Shown here one piece after another: positions 23,712-31,840 of a stretch of DNA of 35,975 bases. Below the pieces are notes generated by a model, which worked only from the letters and a program-made list of their open reading frames with translations, made no database searches and had not been told where the DNA came from. This stretch comes from a virus. The stretch spans positions 1 to 35,975 of IMG/VR virus record IMGVR_UViG_3300005288_000025; one strand, 5' to 3'. Positions within the stretch are counted from its first letter, which is position 1, and every line of letters begins with the position of its first letter. The translations under genes and the position numbers were made by a program.

Positions 23712-24184
23712 TTCTGCAGCACCCATTCGCTCCCGGTACCCTGCGCACCTGGTATCCAGTTCGGATCAAGAAAGTCAGCAGACCGCAGTGGCTCTCCGGG
23801 ATGGCAGATGGTGGTGTTGCCCTGGTCGTCCTTGCTCACCACCACCCGTTCAGTCAGCGGAAGCGTCAGGCTCATATCGACCTTGCTGTTGTCGAGGATA
23901 TCGGCCTCGAACTGAATGCCGTCTGAGGCCTTGCTCAGGTTCTCCAGCAGTTCGGACTGGTGGACGCTCAGCCAGCCGAGCAGCGGCAACATGACGCTGT
24001 CGGGGTGGCCGGCGAAGTCGGTGAGGATGACCTGTAGGTCAAAGCTGTACTCAAACGAGAGGGTGTGCGCAGCTGTGCAACGGATCTTGCCGTTGTCGAT
24101 GAAGATCAACAATCTGTCGGGGTTATGCTTGAGTTCGGCCACGGTGGCGAGCAGGTGCGCTTTCAGGCTGTCTGGTTTGTTCAT
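23708..24184 (-). CDS. R: Tail completion protein gpR
   Basis: A 158-aa P2 gpR family protein: MNKPDSLKAHLLATVAELKH, then YSFDLQVILTDFAGHPDSVM and LPLLGWLSVHQSELL. It adds to the head-proximal end of the tail. The start at 24184 overlaps the Rz1 stop (ATGA) and the stop overlaps S, so it is translationally coupled to the lysis cassette. Confidence 0.92.
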   Translation of the reverse strand: MNKPDSLKAHLLATVAELKHNPDRLLIFIDNGKIRCTAAHTLSFEYSFDLQVILTDFAGHPDSVMLPLLGWLSVHQSELLENLSKASDGIQFEADILDNSKVDMSLTLPLTERVVVSKDDQGNTTICHPGEPLRSADFLDPNWIPGAQGTGSEWVLQK

Positions 24185-24438
24185 GGTCGGGCCTGTTGGT
24201 GTTGGTAAACCATATCCACCTGGCTCGCACAGTCTGCCCAAGCGGCTTCGACACGGTCCTGATCGGTCAGTTGATCACCGTTACTGCGCGGGCTGGTCGC
24301 CGGTAACGTGCACGGCACCACGGCCGGACAGCCACTGACGATAAGCGTCGGCGCCGGTGAAGGCGGGGCGCTCGCGCAGCCGGCGAGCAGCATCAGGCAA
24401 AAGCTGGGCAGCCCAATTGCGTAGATCGGCGTTTTCAC
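24181..24438 (-). CDS. lysC: Outer-membrane spanin lipoprotein (Rz1/LysC-like)
   Basis: An 85-aa protein with a lipoprotein signal peptide (KTPIYAIGLPSFCLMLLAGC) and lipobox LAGC, acylated at Cys21. A Pro/Ser-rich stretch follows. It starts inside the Rz gene in another frame and runs past the Rz stop, the classical overlapping spanin arrangement. With the inner-membrane partner it fuses the two membranes at the last step of lysis. The stop overlaps the R start. Confidence 0.9.
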   Translation of the reverse strand: MKTPIYAIGLPSFCLMLLAGCASAPPSPAPTLIVSGCPAVVPCTLPATSPRSNGDQLTDQDRVEAAWADCASQVDMVYQHQQARP

Positions 24439-24724
24439 GTTTCAGAGCCTCGATGGTGAGTTCGCGCTTTGCCAGGCCTTGGCGTAGTTGATCCTGTTGC
24501 GTGCGCAGGTTGGCCTGGGCGTTGCGTTCCAGTTGCAGGGTGTCGCGTAACGCGTTGGCATTCGCTAGGTTGCGTTCTGCTTGTTCTCGGGCGCGGCTGG
24601 CGTCCTGCTCGGCCAGTTGCGTGTCTTTGTTCGCCCCGCTGATGCGCAGCTCCTGGCTCCAGATCAGCAGCCCCAGCGCTGCAAGCAATGCAACACCGAG
24701 CAAGGCCTGCCGCAGGACGCTCAC
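24281..24724 (-). CDS. lysB: Inner-membrane spanin (Rz/LysB-like)
   Basis: A 147-aa protein starting MSVLRQALLGVALLAALGLL at a GTG. A single N-terminal membrane helix (about 4-23) is followed by a long coiled coil (about 28-105, rich in Ala, Gln, Glu, Arg) reaching into the periplasm, then a LPDAARRLRERPAFTGADAY C-terminus shared by many Pseudomonas and P2-type LysB proteins. The GTG overlaps the preceding stop (GTGA). Rz1 is encoded inside its 3' half. Confidence 0.88.
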   Translation of the reverse strand: MSVLRQALLGVALLAALGLLIWSQELRISGANKDTQLAEQDASRAREQAERNLANANALRDTLQLERNAQANLRTQQDQLRQGLAKRELTIEALKRENADLRNWAAQLLPDAARRLRERPAFTGADAYRQWLSGRGAVHVTGDQPAQ

Positions 24725-24927
24725 GCCCGGTACCAGCCGAGCTGATTCATGTCGCCGATATCCATGTGCTGGATCGGGCCACGAATGATGATGACTTTGC
24801 GTTGAGGATTCTGGATTCGGAGCGCATCGCGCAGCTGCACCATGTCCTGCTGATCGCTGTCCTCCGGCACTACCAGCAAATCGCCGTCTTGGACATTCAG
24901 CCGCTGCACCGCGTCGAAGTCGATCAT
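24721..24927 (-). CDS. Small protein in the lysis cassette (68 aa), unknown function
   Basis: MIDFDAVQRLNVQDGDLLVV is followed by a soluble alpha/beta pattern ending QHMDIGDMNQLGWYRA. There is no membrane helix or signal. It is locked between the muramidase (ATGA overlap) and the Rz spanin (GTGA overlap), so it must be co-translated with them. The frame is well supported by these overlaps; no family recognised. Confidence 0.65.
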   Translation of the reverse strand: MIDFDAVQRLNVQDGDLLVVPEDSDQQDMVQLRDALRIQNPQRKVIIIRGPIQHMDIGDMNQLGWYRA

Positions 24928-25769
24928 GCTGCCACCGCCTGCCCACAACCGCAGTCGTCGTGCCGTTCGTAGGCGCGTTGGAGTTTGATGTCGTACAGGT
25001 TTCGCTGGTAATCCGGTCCGTTGTACAGCTTGGCAAACTCGGCCCACTTGCGGCCCTTCAGCGCCTTGTGCAGCACCGGGTCGGTCTCGATGAAGCGGAC
25101 GAATGCATCGAACTGCTGCGACTCGCTGGCGCTCATGGCAGCGACGAAAGCCTGCACGCTGCTATAGCCCAGGCGCTGCCAGTGAAAGCCCATGATCTGG
25201 AACGCACCCCAAGACGTGGATTCCAGTGCGGCGGTGTCATCGATCAAGCGAGCGGTTGCCAGGCGCTGGTGTTCGGCGCTGCCGCCGGCATAGCCACCCG
25301 ATTTCGGATTGACGATTGCAGGGTTGGTCGCCGCCAACTGGTCGGCGTGTAGTTTCAGCGCTGCCGGATCGTCGCCTTCATGCCGAACCTTCGACAGTTG
25401 GCGATACATGATGTGTCTTTCGAACAGAATCACCGGCTTGCCGTTGTCGAGGAAACCATTGCCCTTCGACTCGACTTCATTGACTGCGTAGACGCTTGCC
25501 AGTGGCACGCCAAGGCACTCAGCCGCGCTGATCAGATCGGCGTTTCTCAGCAATTGCTGGCAGTCATTACCGGCGAGTGCGGCCTGCGTCTTGTTGCCGG
25601 CGACGCCGTCTACGACCAGCCCGACTTTGAGCTGATAATCGCGCACGGCGGCTTCGGTGGCATCGCCGTAATCACCGTCGATTTCCAGCTTGGCGCCGTG
25701 TTGGTTGAGGTTCTTTTGCAGGATACGCACCGCTTGGGAGCGATCCCCATGACGTAAAATAGTGGTCAT
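24924..25769 (-). CDS. Endolysin: peptidoglycan-binding domain plus N-acetylmuramidase
   Basis: A 281-aa lysis enzyme. An N-terminal peptidoglycan-binding domain (about 5-65, GDRSQAVRILQKNLNQHGA and DGDYGDATEAAVRDYQ) precedes an N-acetylmuramidase domain (DUF3380 type) with VNEVESKGNGFLDNGKPVIL, the catalytic Glu probably at 100, FERHIMYR, and ESTSWGAFQIMGFHWQ. It cleaves the glycan strands of the cell wall. There is no signal peptide, so release depends on the holin. The ATG at 25769 has gaggg upstream. Confidence 0.92.
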   Translation of the reverse strand: MTTILRHGDRSQAVRILQKNLNQHGAKLEIDGDYGDATEAAVRDYQLKVGLVVDGVAGNKTQAALAGNDCQQLLRNADLISAAECLGVPLASVYAVNEVESKGNGFLDNGKPVILFERHIMYRQLSKVRHEGDDPAALKLHADQLAATNPAIVNPKSGGYAGGSAEHQRLATARLIDDTAALESTSWGAFQIMGFHWQRLGYSSVQAFVAAMSASESQQFDAFVRFIETDPVLHKALKGRKWAEFAKLYNGPDYQRNLYDIKLQRAYERHDDCGCGQAVAA

Positions 25770-25779
25770 GCGTTGGCCC

Positions 25780-26139
25780 TCAGCAGGTGGGTAGGTTATT
25801 GCTGGATGCCTTGGAGCAAAGCCGCCTAGCCTCGGCTCTTGCGACCTCCTGCATGGCCGAGTTTCCGCCGGCCTCCCAAGGTACAAAGCCTGGCTTGTCC
25901 GCCCAACTCTCGTAGATGCGGCGGGCGTCGGCTTCGATCTGCAGCACTTCTGAGTTGTCTGGGCATTTGGAGCGTTCCGCTTCAAGCGCCTGGCTCTTGA
26001 GGCGATCGAGAAAGCTGCACATCTGTAATTGTGTGTGCTTGATTCGGTGCTTGCCGCTCTCGCAAATTGTCAGAACTTCTGCCCGGAATTTCTCAAGTTG
26101 CTCGACTCGTTGCACAAGCGTTTCGTGCGTACTTTTCAT
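25780..26139 (-). CDS. QLQMC-FLD motif protein in the lysis cassette (119 aa), unknown function
   Basis: Residues 12-47 (VEQLEKFRAEV to TQLQMCSFLD) are clearly related to residues 61-96 of the 111-aa early gene at 2183-2518. After that comes a helical segment with IEADARRIYESWADKPGFVP. There is no membrane helix. It sits between holin and endolysin with gagg before its ATG. Its place in the lysis operon suggests late expression, whereas its paralogue is early. Function unknown. Confidence 0.65.
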   Translation of the reverse strand: MKSTHETLVQRVEQLEKFRAEVLTICESGKHRIKHTQLQMCSFLDRLKSQALEAERSKCPDNSEVLQIEADARRIYESWADKPGFVPWEAGGNSAMQEVARAEARRLCSKASSNNLPTC

Positions 26140-26165
26140 GCTGCCTCTTTGGTGAAATAGGGCGC

Positions 26166-26489
26166 TCAAAGCTGTTCTACCTTGCGGGTGAAAAACTTCC
26201 TTGCTGCGGCGCGGGTACCTTCGACTCCCAGCAGACCGATGGCGCCGCCGAAGAATGGCGCGGTCGAGACGGGTATCCCCAGCAGCGACAGCCCGTGGCT
26301 GACGGAAACGGCGAGGGCACCGCAGAGCGGCGCCTCGATCAGCATCCGGCGCCAGGTACCACCACCGTAAATGACGCGAAGGCCGGCGATGACCAAAGCC
26401 AACAAGCCGGCATATAAGGTGGGCCAGTTCTGTTCGAGCCAGGCGGCGAGCCAAGCCCAGGTGTCGGGACGGTCAGGCATGCGTTTCAT
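26166..26489 (-). CDS. Phage holin (lambda-type family)
   Basis: A protein of about 107 aa beginning MKRMPDRPDTWAWLAAWLEQ, with three hydrophobic segments: YAGLLALVIAGLRVIY, APLCGALAVSVSHGLSLLGI and FFGGAIGLLGVEGTRAAA. It ends in a basic tail (RKFFTRKVEQL), the usual holin organisation. It permeabilises the inner membrane at a timed moment to release the muramidase. It heads the lysis cassette after tail gene X. Starts at 26480, 26489 and 26516 are all possible. Confidence 0.85.
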   Translation of the reverse strand: MKRMPDRPDTWAWLAAWLEQNWPTLYAGLLALVIAGLRVIYGGGTWRRMLIEAPLCGALAVSVSHGLSLLGIPVSTAPFFGGAIGLLGVEGTRAAARKFFTRKVEQL

Positions 26490-26534
26490 TCCATGATCCA
26501 GAGTGGTTGGGTTCAAGGGCGCGGTGCGGGCGGT

Positions 26535-26747
26535 TCAGTCCCATAGGTTCACCATCTGCCGTTGTGGGGCGGCGGCTTGGGCTTCTGGCATTTGCACCAG
26601 GAGGCCTTGCGGCAAGGTCGGGCCGTGGTCGGCAAGGCCGGGGTTGCCTTCGAGTACTGCTTCGGTGACGCCAGCGGTTCGGCCGTAGTGACGCCAGCAC
26701 AGAGCATCGACGGTGTCGTTCTGCTGGGCGCGGATGCTGACGGCCAT
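26535..26747 (-). CDS. X: Tail protein gpX (LysM-like)
   Basis: A 70-aa P2 gpX family protein: IRAQQNDTVDALCWRHYGRT and VTEAVLEGNPGLADHGPTLP, ending in a typical P-G-xx-VxMP strand. It carries a LysM-like fold and is needed for tail assembly. The start abuts the stop of L. Confidence 0.92.
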   Translation of the reverse strand: MAVSIRAQQNDTVDALCWRHYGRTAGVTEAVLEGNPGLADHGPTLPQGLLVQMPEAQAAAPQRQMVNLWD

Positions 26748-27217
26748 CAGATCAACTCCACGGTGGTGCGGCCGAGGCCGAGGAAGTCGCGCACGGCCCA
26801 GCGTTGGTCGCGGCGTAATTCGTCGATGCTCGGGGTCAGCTCTCCGGCATTCTGGTTGCCGCTGTTGGTGCTGTCATAGGAGCGGTAACGCTCGCAGATC
26901 TCCGCTCCGGTCGCGGCATAGATCGCTCGTTGGTAGAGGTGAACGAGTTCAGACTTGTCCTCGATTTGCTCGGCCGGTACGTCCGTGAGGGTGGCATAGC
27001 CTTCGGCCTGTTTGGCGCGGCGCCATGTGGCGAACTCGCGGTTCACACTGATGGCGGCGGCGATGGTCGCGGTTTCCAGACGGATCGGTGTGACGCTGGA
27101 GTCAATGCGCAAGGTACCGCGCACGTCGTCGAGGTCGATCGATGGCCAGAAAGGGTCGGTGTTGATGTGGCCACTGGGGGCCGTAGTACCGCTGCCGCCC
27201 GCTACGAATCCGCTCAT
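26747..27217 (-). CDS. L: Head completion protein gpL
   Basis: A 156-aa P2 gpL family protein. Signatures include GHINTDPFWPSIDLDDVRGT, LRIDSSVTPIRLETA-AAISVNREF and HLYQRAIYAATGAEICERYR. It closes and stabilises filled heads before tail joining. It lies between M and X as in P2. Confidence 0.93.
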   Translation of the reverse strand: MSGFVAGGSGTTAPSGHINTDPFWPSIDLDDVRGTLRIDSSVTPIRLETATIAAAISVNREFATWRRAKQAEGYATLTDVPAEQIEDKSELVHLYQRAIYAATGAEICERYRSYDSTNSGNQNAGELTPSIDELRRDQRWAVRDFLGLGRTTVELI

Positions 27218-27265
27218 GAATCTGCGCTCTGTTGTAGGTCGCCGGTGGTCGGGGCTTCACGTTCA

Positions 27266-27290
27266 GGAGGAGCGGCCTGGCCGATCCTCC
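27266..27290. other. Hairpin between M and L
   Basis: A 25-bp near-perfect palindrome (ggaggagcggcc-t-ggccgatcctcc) lies in the 104-bp gap between terminase subunit M and gene L. It has no T run on either strand, so it may be an RNA-processing or stability element and not a terminator. Confidence 0.4.
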
Positions 27291-27321
27291 CCGAGCCGGC
27301 GGGGTGCGTGGGGACGCTCGG

Positions 27322-28020
27322 TTAGCTGCCAGTGGCAGCGATTTTGTTGAGCAGGCGTTCGGCCCGCTCCAGATCCTTCTTGCCACCGCAGGCGTCGTGC
27401 AGGTCGATGGCTCTTTTCAACAGGTCGATGCCGGCTTGCACCTGACCGGGTTGGCCGGGATGCTCGTCGGTGATGCTTTCCAGCGTTGCGCGGCCCAGGG
27501 CAAGGAATAGCTTGGCGCGTGCCTGGTCGGGCATGTCTTCGGCGTCAGTCAGTTCAGCGGTGCGGTGCAGGATGGCCAGGTCGAACGGTTCGCCAACCTT
27601 CTGCGCCTTGAATGCGGCGGTCGCGACTTCTTCGGCGACCAGACAGCCCAACGTGCGGGCGAAGCGGTCCGGCATGACCATCTTGTGTTGCAGCACGTAC
27701 TGGGCGATGTCGAGGCCGCCGGTGAAGTCGCCGGCATCGAAGCGCCAGACCATGATGGTGGTCAGCACTTCGTCTTGGGCGCCTTGGCCGGCGTCCAGCA
27801 CGCCTTGCACGTAGGGGATGTACTCAGGCAGGAGCTGACGTTTGAGTTCGGCCTTGCCTTGGTTCGACTGCACCTGTTTCAGGCGCAGGCGATCTTGCAG
27901 CAATTGGTTCAGCTGATGTTCGTAAGCCGTGGCGCCGGCCATGGTTTGAGTGGGTTCAACGGCTGCCGCCTCCTTGGCGGCAGTGACGCGTTGAAAATGA
28001 CGACGGCAAGGATTGGTCAT
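27322..28020 (-). CDS. M: Terminase small subunit gpM
   Basis: A 232-aa P2 gpM family protein. The N-terminus (MTNPCRRHFQRVTAAKEAAA) and the block LLQDRLRLKQVQSNQGKAEL, LLPEYIPYVQGVLDAGQGAQ and VLTTIMVWRFDAGDF are typical. It binds cos DNA and partners with P in packaging. The start at 28020 has gagg eight bases upstream. It follows capsid gene N. Confidence 0.93.
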   Translation of the reverse strand: MTNPCRRHFQRVTAAKEAAAVEPTQTMAGATAYEHQLNQLLQDRLRLKQVQSNQGKAELKRQLLPEYIPYVQGVLDAGQGAQDEVLTTIMVWRFDAGDFTGGLDIAQYVLQHKMVMPDRFARTLGCLVAEEVATAAFKAQKVGEPFDLAILHRTAELTDAEDMPDQARAKLFLALGRATLESITDEHPGQPGQVQAGIDLLKRAIDLHDACGGKKDLERAERLLNKIAATGS

Positions 28021-28031
28021 GATCGGCATCC

Positions 28032-29039
28032 TCAAGCCAGGGTGATGTTTTCGGCCATGGCTGCACAGCCAAGGTCTTCGATCACATAGCTTTCGTTGAC
28101 CGATTCGAAGTTTTCGATGCGGTCGCGCTTGGCGTTGTCCACGACGGTGCGGCGGCGGGTTCCTTCCTGCCAGTAGATCGACAGGTTATCGAGGCGAGTT
28201 ACCAGCAGGCCGTTGGGTGGGAAGTGCGGCACGCGCACGGCCGGCAGATTGCCCAGACGTTTCTGGCTAGTCACGATGTCGGCAGCGAGCATTTCGGTCG
28301 GTGCCTGCGTTTTGTTGATGATCGGGAAGTATTTGTCTGCCAACAGCTGACGGCCGCAGATGACCACCAGATCCGTGTCTTCCTGATACCACGGGTCAAT
28401 AAATTCGTTGACCATGCTGACAACCAGCGCATCGATATTTTCGAAGTCCTTACCGGCTCCGATTTCGATCTTGCCGCTGCCAGCCGCTACCTCGGCCATA
28501 ACGCGGGCTTCGTTTTCGGTGCGCATTTTTTGCAACCAACCGATGTTGACGTCCTGCAACAGCGGGTTGGTGGCCGGGTTTGACGTGGCGGCACGGCTGG
28601 TGCCGTTCCAGCCGATCATGATCCGGTTGAGTGCCTGGGCTTTGATGATCGCGTCGCGGATACGCGCCTGGAAGTCTTTGAACTTCGCCCACTGATCCAG
28701 CTTCTGGTAACGCAGGCCGGTGTCGAAGTTGGTTTGCGTGCAGGTGTACCCACGATTGTCCAGGCTGCTCGGGTCACGGGGTTCGCGATCCTTCACAGTG
28801 GTGTCGGTGGTGCTGGCAATAGTACCGTCGATACCGATGCCGATCTTCTCGCCGGACTGCTCGGACACGCCGTAGATGTTGATCGAGCTGAGGAACGAAC
28901 TGGATTCCTGAATACGCGTTTCCAGCGTCTGGGCAACGCTCGGTGCGGCGGTGAATTTGGTGGTGACGTCGCTCACGCCGTGCAGCTGAGCAAGCTGTTG
29001 CAGGTAAGCGTTGAACAGAACTCGTGTGTCGTTACGCAT
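28032..29039 (-). CDS. N: Major capsid protein gpN
   Basis: A 335-aa P2 gpN family capsid protein with an HK97-type fold expected. Signatures: MRNDTRVLFNAYLQQLAQLH, PSVAQTLETRIQESSSFLSS, and the C-terminal LSIYWQEGTRRRTVVDNAKR with DRIENFESVNESYVIEDLG. In P2 the N-terminus is trimmed by the scaffold protease O, encoded just upstream. Confidence 0.95.
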   Translation of the reverse strand: MRNDTRVLFNAYLQQLAQLHGVSDVTTKFTAAPSVAQTLETRIQESSSFLSSINIYGVSEQSGEKIGIGIDGTIASTTDTTVKDREPRDPSSLDNRGYTCTQTNFDTGLRYQKLDQWAKFKDFQARIRDAIIKAQALNRIMIGWNGTSRAATSNPATNPLLQDVNIGWLQKMRTENEARVMAEVAAGSGKIEIGAGKDFENIDALVVSMVNEFIDPWYQEDTDLVVICGRQLLADKYFPIINKTQAPTEMLAADIVTSQKRLGNLPAVRVPHFPPNGLLVTRLDNLSIYWQEGTRRRTVVDNAKRDRIENFESVNESYVIEDLGCAAMAENITLA

Positions 29040-29082
29040 GGTGATCGTCCTTCGTTTTTCGGGGCTTTGGTGGGGCTGACTG

Positions 29083-29913
29083 TCAGCAGTCGGTCACGAC
29101 CGAGTTATCGCCGCCGGTAATCGGAGGGCGCGTCTTTTGGTTGTGGTCTTGGGTGGTGGACAGCTTGGTCTTCAACTCGGTGAAGTCCTTGCTCAATTGA
29201 TCCAGTCGGGTACTCAGGCCAGCGGAGAATTTCTTCTCGGCGGTCAGTTGGTCCGGCAGGTCCTTGACGTGTTCGGCGACGGCTTCGACGGCATCACTGA
29301 TCTGGGAAAACTCGCTGTCGTCCTTGGTCTGTTTGCCTTTGAGCAGGTTTTGCACCTTGCTGAAAAGCTGGGCGCCGATGCTCGGCCTTTCCTCGATCTC
29401 TTCGAATGTCAGTTCGGTTTCGACCGCCTCGGTGAACATCGAGGTCGCGGAGTAATGGCGATCCTTGAACGGATTGGCTTCGGGCTTTTGAGCGGAGAAC
29501 GCGAGGACGTCGGTACCCAGGCTGGCAGGCGAGTCGGTCACCGCCAGACCAACGATGTACGCCTCACCCGTATCGGAAAAGCTGTCGTCGATTTCGATGG
29601 AGGTGTAAATCTTTTGCTTCGCCTTGTTCATGGCGATCAGTTCAGGCGTCGGCTCAACCTGGGCGAACAACGCCAGTTTCTTCTGGCCGTTCATGTCCAC
29701 TTCTTCGGTCTTCACTGCCAGCACGTCGCCGTAGGCCTTGAACGGACTGTCGGGCAGCACGCTGCGGTAATGCTCCAGCCAAATGCGGGCGCCATAGGTG
29801 GACGGGTTGAAGTTCTTCGCAGCCTGTTCCAGCCAGCTGCGTTTGATGGTGCGCTTGTCTGAGGTAGCGCCCTCTACGGCGACGCGGAACCAGTTGCTGC
29901 GAAATTTCTTCAT
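29083..29913 (-). CDS. O: Capsid scaffold/protease gpO
   Basis: A 276-aa P2 gpO family protein: an N-terminal serine protease domain and a C-terminal helical scaffold (about 195-265, coiled). It starts MKKFRSNWFRVAVEGATSDK and shows YGARIWLEHYRSVLPDSPFK and GLAVTDSPASLGTDVLAFS, the last containing the conserved Ser region of the protease. It guides procapsid assembly and cleaves N, itself and the portal. It diverges from P, with a shared Ogr-type box in between. The ATG at 29913 is supported by family alignment; ATG 29928 is an alternative. Confidence 0.93.
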   Translation of the reverse strand: MKKFRSNWFRVAVEGATSDKRTIKRSWLEQAAKNFNPSTYGARIWLEHYRSVLPDSPFKAYGDVLAVKTEEVDMNGQKKLALFAQVEPTPELIAMNKAKQKIYTSIEIDDSFSDTGEAYIVGLAVTDSPASLGTDVLAFSAQKPEANPFKDRHYSATSMFTEAVETELTFEEIEERPSIGAQLFSKVQNLLKGKQTKDDSEFSQISDAVEAVAEHVKDLPDQLTAEKKFSAGLSTRLDQLSKDFTELKTKLSTTQDHNQKTRPPITGGDNSVVTDC

Positions 29914-30015
29914 GCCGGGAATCCTCATTGCTTGGGGCGCCTGCTGTTGGGTGAGCAGTGCGTTGCGATGAAGGGCATGGTCGTGACGCGCGCGAGTTGC
30001 GGCAATCAGGCGGGA

Positions 30016-30036
30016 CTGTAGGGAAGAGCAGTACAA
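30016..30036. promoter_or_regulatory. Ogr-type late promoter box between O and P
   Basis: CTGTA-N11-TACAA, centred 57 bp before the P start and 113 bp before the O start. Because it is a dyad it could serve both divergent operons, as the P2 P and O late promoters do. Confidence 0.65.
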
Positions 30037-30082
30037 GGGGCGGTGCTATTGAGTCGCGGGCGCGGGCGGCAGCATCGCGGCC

Positions 30083-31840
30083 ATGACTACGACCGAACTG
30101 CTGCCTATCGACCCGCGCCGCCAATCCAAGTTTCTCTACTGGATGGGTTGGCGTATCTGCGAGATTGCCGAGGCTACGGGCGAAAAGGAAAAAACGCTAC
30201 ACAGCTGGAAGGCTCGCGATGAGTGGGACCGGGCGGACAACGTCGAACGCATCGGCGGGGCGCTGGAAGCGCGGTTGGTGCAACTGATCCTCAAGGAGGG
30301 AAAAAGCGGCGGCGACTTCAAAGAGATCGACCTGCTGCACCGGCAGTTGGAGCGCCAAGCGCGGATCCAGCGCTTTCAGGGGGGCGGTACCGAAACCGAC
30401 CTCAACCCGAACCTGGCCAAGCGCAACGCCGAGCCGAAGAAAAAGGCGGTCAAAAACGAGATTGATGAAGACCAGATCGAGCTGCTGCGCGAGGCCTTCA
30501 TCGATGGCTGTTTCGACTATCAGAAAGACTGGTACCGGGCTGGCAATCAGCGCACCCGCGTCATTCTCAAGAGCCGGCAGATCGGTGCGACTTACTACTT
30601 CGCACGCGAGGCGTTCATCGATGCGCTGGACACCGGGCGCAACCAGATTTTCCTGTCGGCTTCGAAGAACCAGGCCTACCTGTTCCGGGGCTACATTCAG
30701 GCGTTCTGCCGCGAGATTATCGGCGTCGAGCTGACTGGCGATCCCATTGTTCTGCCCAACGGCGCCGAGCTGTTTTTCCTCGGTACTAACGCGCGTACAG
30801 CCCAGGGCTACCACGGCAATTTCTACTTCGATGAGTTCTTCTGGACGTTCAAGTTCGAGGAGCTGAACAAGGTCGCCTCGGGCATGGCGATGCACAAGAA
30901 GTGGCGCAAAACCTACTTCTCCACCCCGTCGAGCATGGCCCACGAGGCGTACACCTTCTGGACGGGCGAGCGCTTCAACAAAGGCAAGCCTGCCGCGCAG
31001 CATACGAAGGTGGACGTGTCCCACGGCGCTCTCCAGCAGGGGCGATTCTGTGAGGATCGGTTGTGGCGGCAGATCGTCACGATCCTGGACGCGGAGCGGG
31101 GCGGTTGCGACCTGTTCGACATCGAGGAGCTGCGCCGCGAGTACAGCCCCGAGGCATTCGCCAATTTGCTGATGTGCGAGTTCGTCGACGACGGCGCGAG
31201 CATCTTTCCGCTGAACCTTTTGCAGTCGTGCATGGTGGACAGTTGGGTCGAATGGGCCGAGGACTACAAACCGTTTGCCATGCGTCCGTTCGGCGACCGT
31301 CAAGTTTGGATCGGTTACGACCCGGCCGAGACCGGCGACTGTTCCGGCATGGTCGTGATCGCGCCGTCACTGGTGCCAGGTGGCAAGTTCCGCATCCTTG
31401 AACGCCACCAGTTCCGGGGAATGGACTTCGCCGCGCAGGCCACGTTCATCAAGAGCGTTTGCGACCGTTACTGGGTGACCTACATCGGCATCGACGTGAC
31501 AGGACTGGGCAGCGGTGTGGCGCAGCTGGTGCGCCAGTTCTTCCCGGCGGTGACCACGTTTAGCTACTCCCCCGAAGTCAAAACCCGCCTGGTGCTCAAA
31601 GCCTATGACGTGATCCACAAGGGCCGGCTCGAATTCGATGCCGGCTGGACCGACATGGCCCAGTCGCTGATGGCGATTCGCAAGACCGTCACCGCCGGCG
31701 GACGCCAATACACCTATACCGCCGGCCGCAACGACAATACCGGCCACGCCGATCTGGCCTGGGCGCTCTTTCACGCATTGCACCACGAACCGCTTGAGGG
31801 GCAGACCACTGCCAACACCGGGCGCATGGAGATTTATTGA
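30083..31840 (+). CDS. P: Terminase large (ATPase) subunit gpP
   Basis: A 585-aa packaging motor, close to the 590 aa of P2 gpP. An N-terminal helix-turn-helix (YWMGWRICEIAEATGEKEKT) is followed by the ATPase with a Walker A-like ILKSRQIGATYYFARE (about 170-185) and Walker B FYFDEFFWTF (about 248-257). The C-terminal RNase H-like nuclease has IGYDPAETGDCSGMVVIAPS and YIGIDVTGLG, with aspartates for metal binding. It cuts cos and drives DNA into the head. Its stop overlaps the Q start. Confidence 0.95.
   Translation: MTTTELLPIDPRRQSKFLYWMGWRICEIAEATGEKEKTLHSWKARDEWDRADNVERIGGALEARLVQLILKEGKSGGDFKEIDLLHRQLERQARIQRFQGGGTETDLNPNLAKRNAEPKKKAVKNEIDEDQIELLREAFIDGCFDYQKDWYRAGNQRTRVILKSRQIGATYYFAREAFIDALDTGRNQIFLSASKNQAYLFRGYIQAFCREIIGVELTGDPIVLPNGAELFFLGTNARTAQGYHGNFYFDEFFWTFKFEELNKVASGMAMHKKWRKTYFSTPSSMAHEAYTFWTGERFNKGKPAAQHTKVDVSHGALQQGRFCEDRLWRQIVTILDAERGGCDLFDIEELRREYSPEAFANLLMCEFVDDGASIFPLNLLQSCMVDSWVEWAEDYKPFAMRPFGDRQVWIGYDPAETGDCSGMVVIAPSLVPGGKFRILERHQFRGMDFAAQATFIKSVCDRYWVTYIGIDVTGLGSGVAQLVRQFFPAVTTFSYSPEVKTRLVLKAYDVIHKGRLEFDAGWTDMAQSLMAIRKTVTAGGRQYTYTAGRNDNTGHADLAWALFHALHHEPLEGQTTANTGRMEIY

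Noticed and set aside
30197-31303. 368-codon minus-strand frame opposite terminase P
   Set aside because: Shadow of the terminase gene, with no motif of its own.
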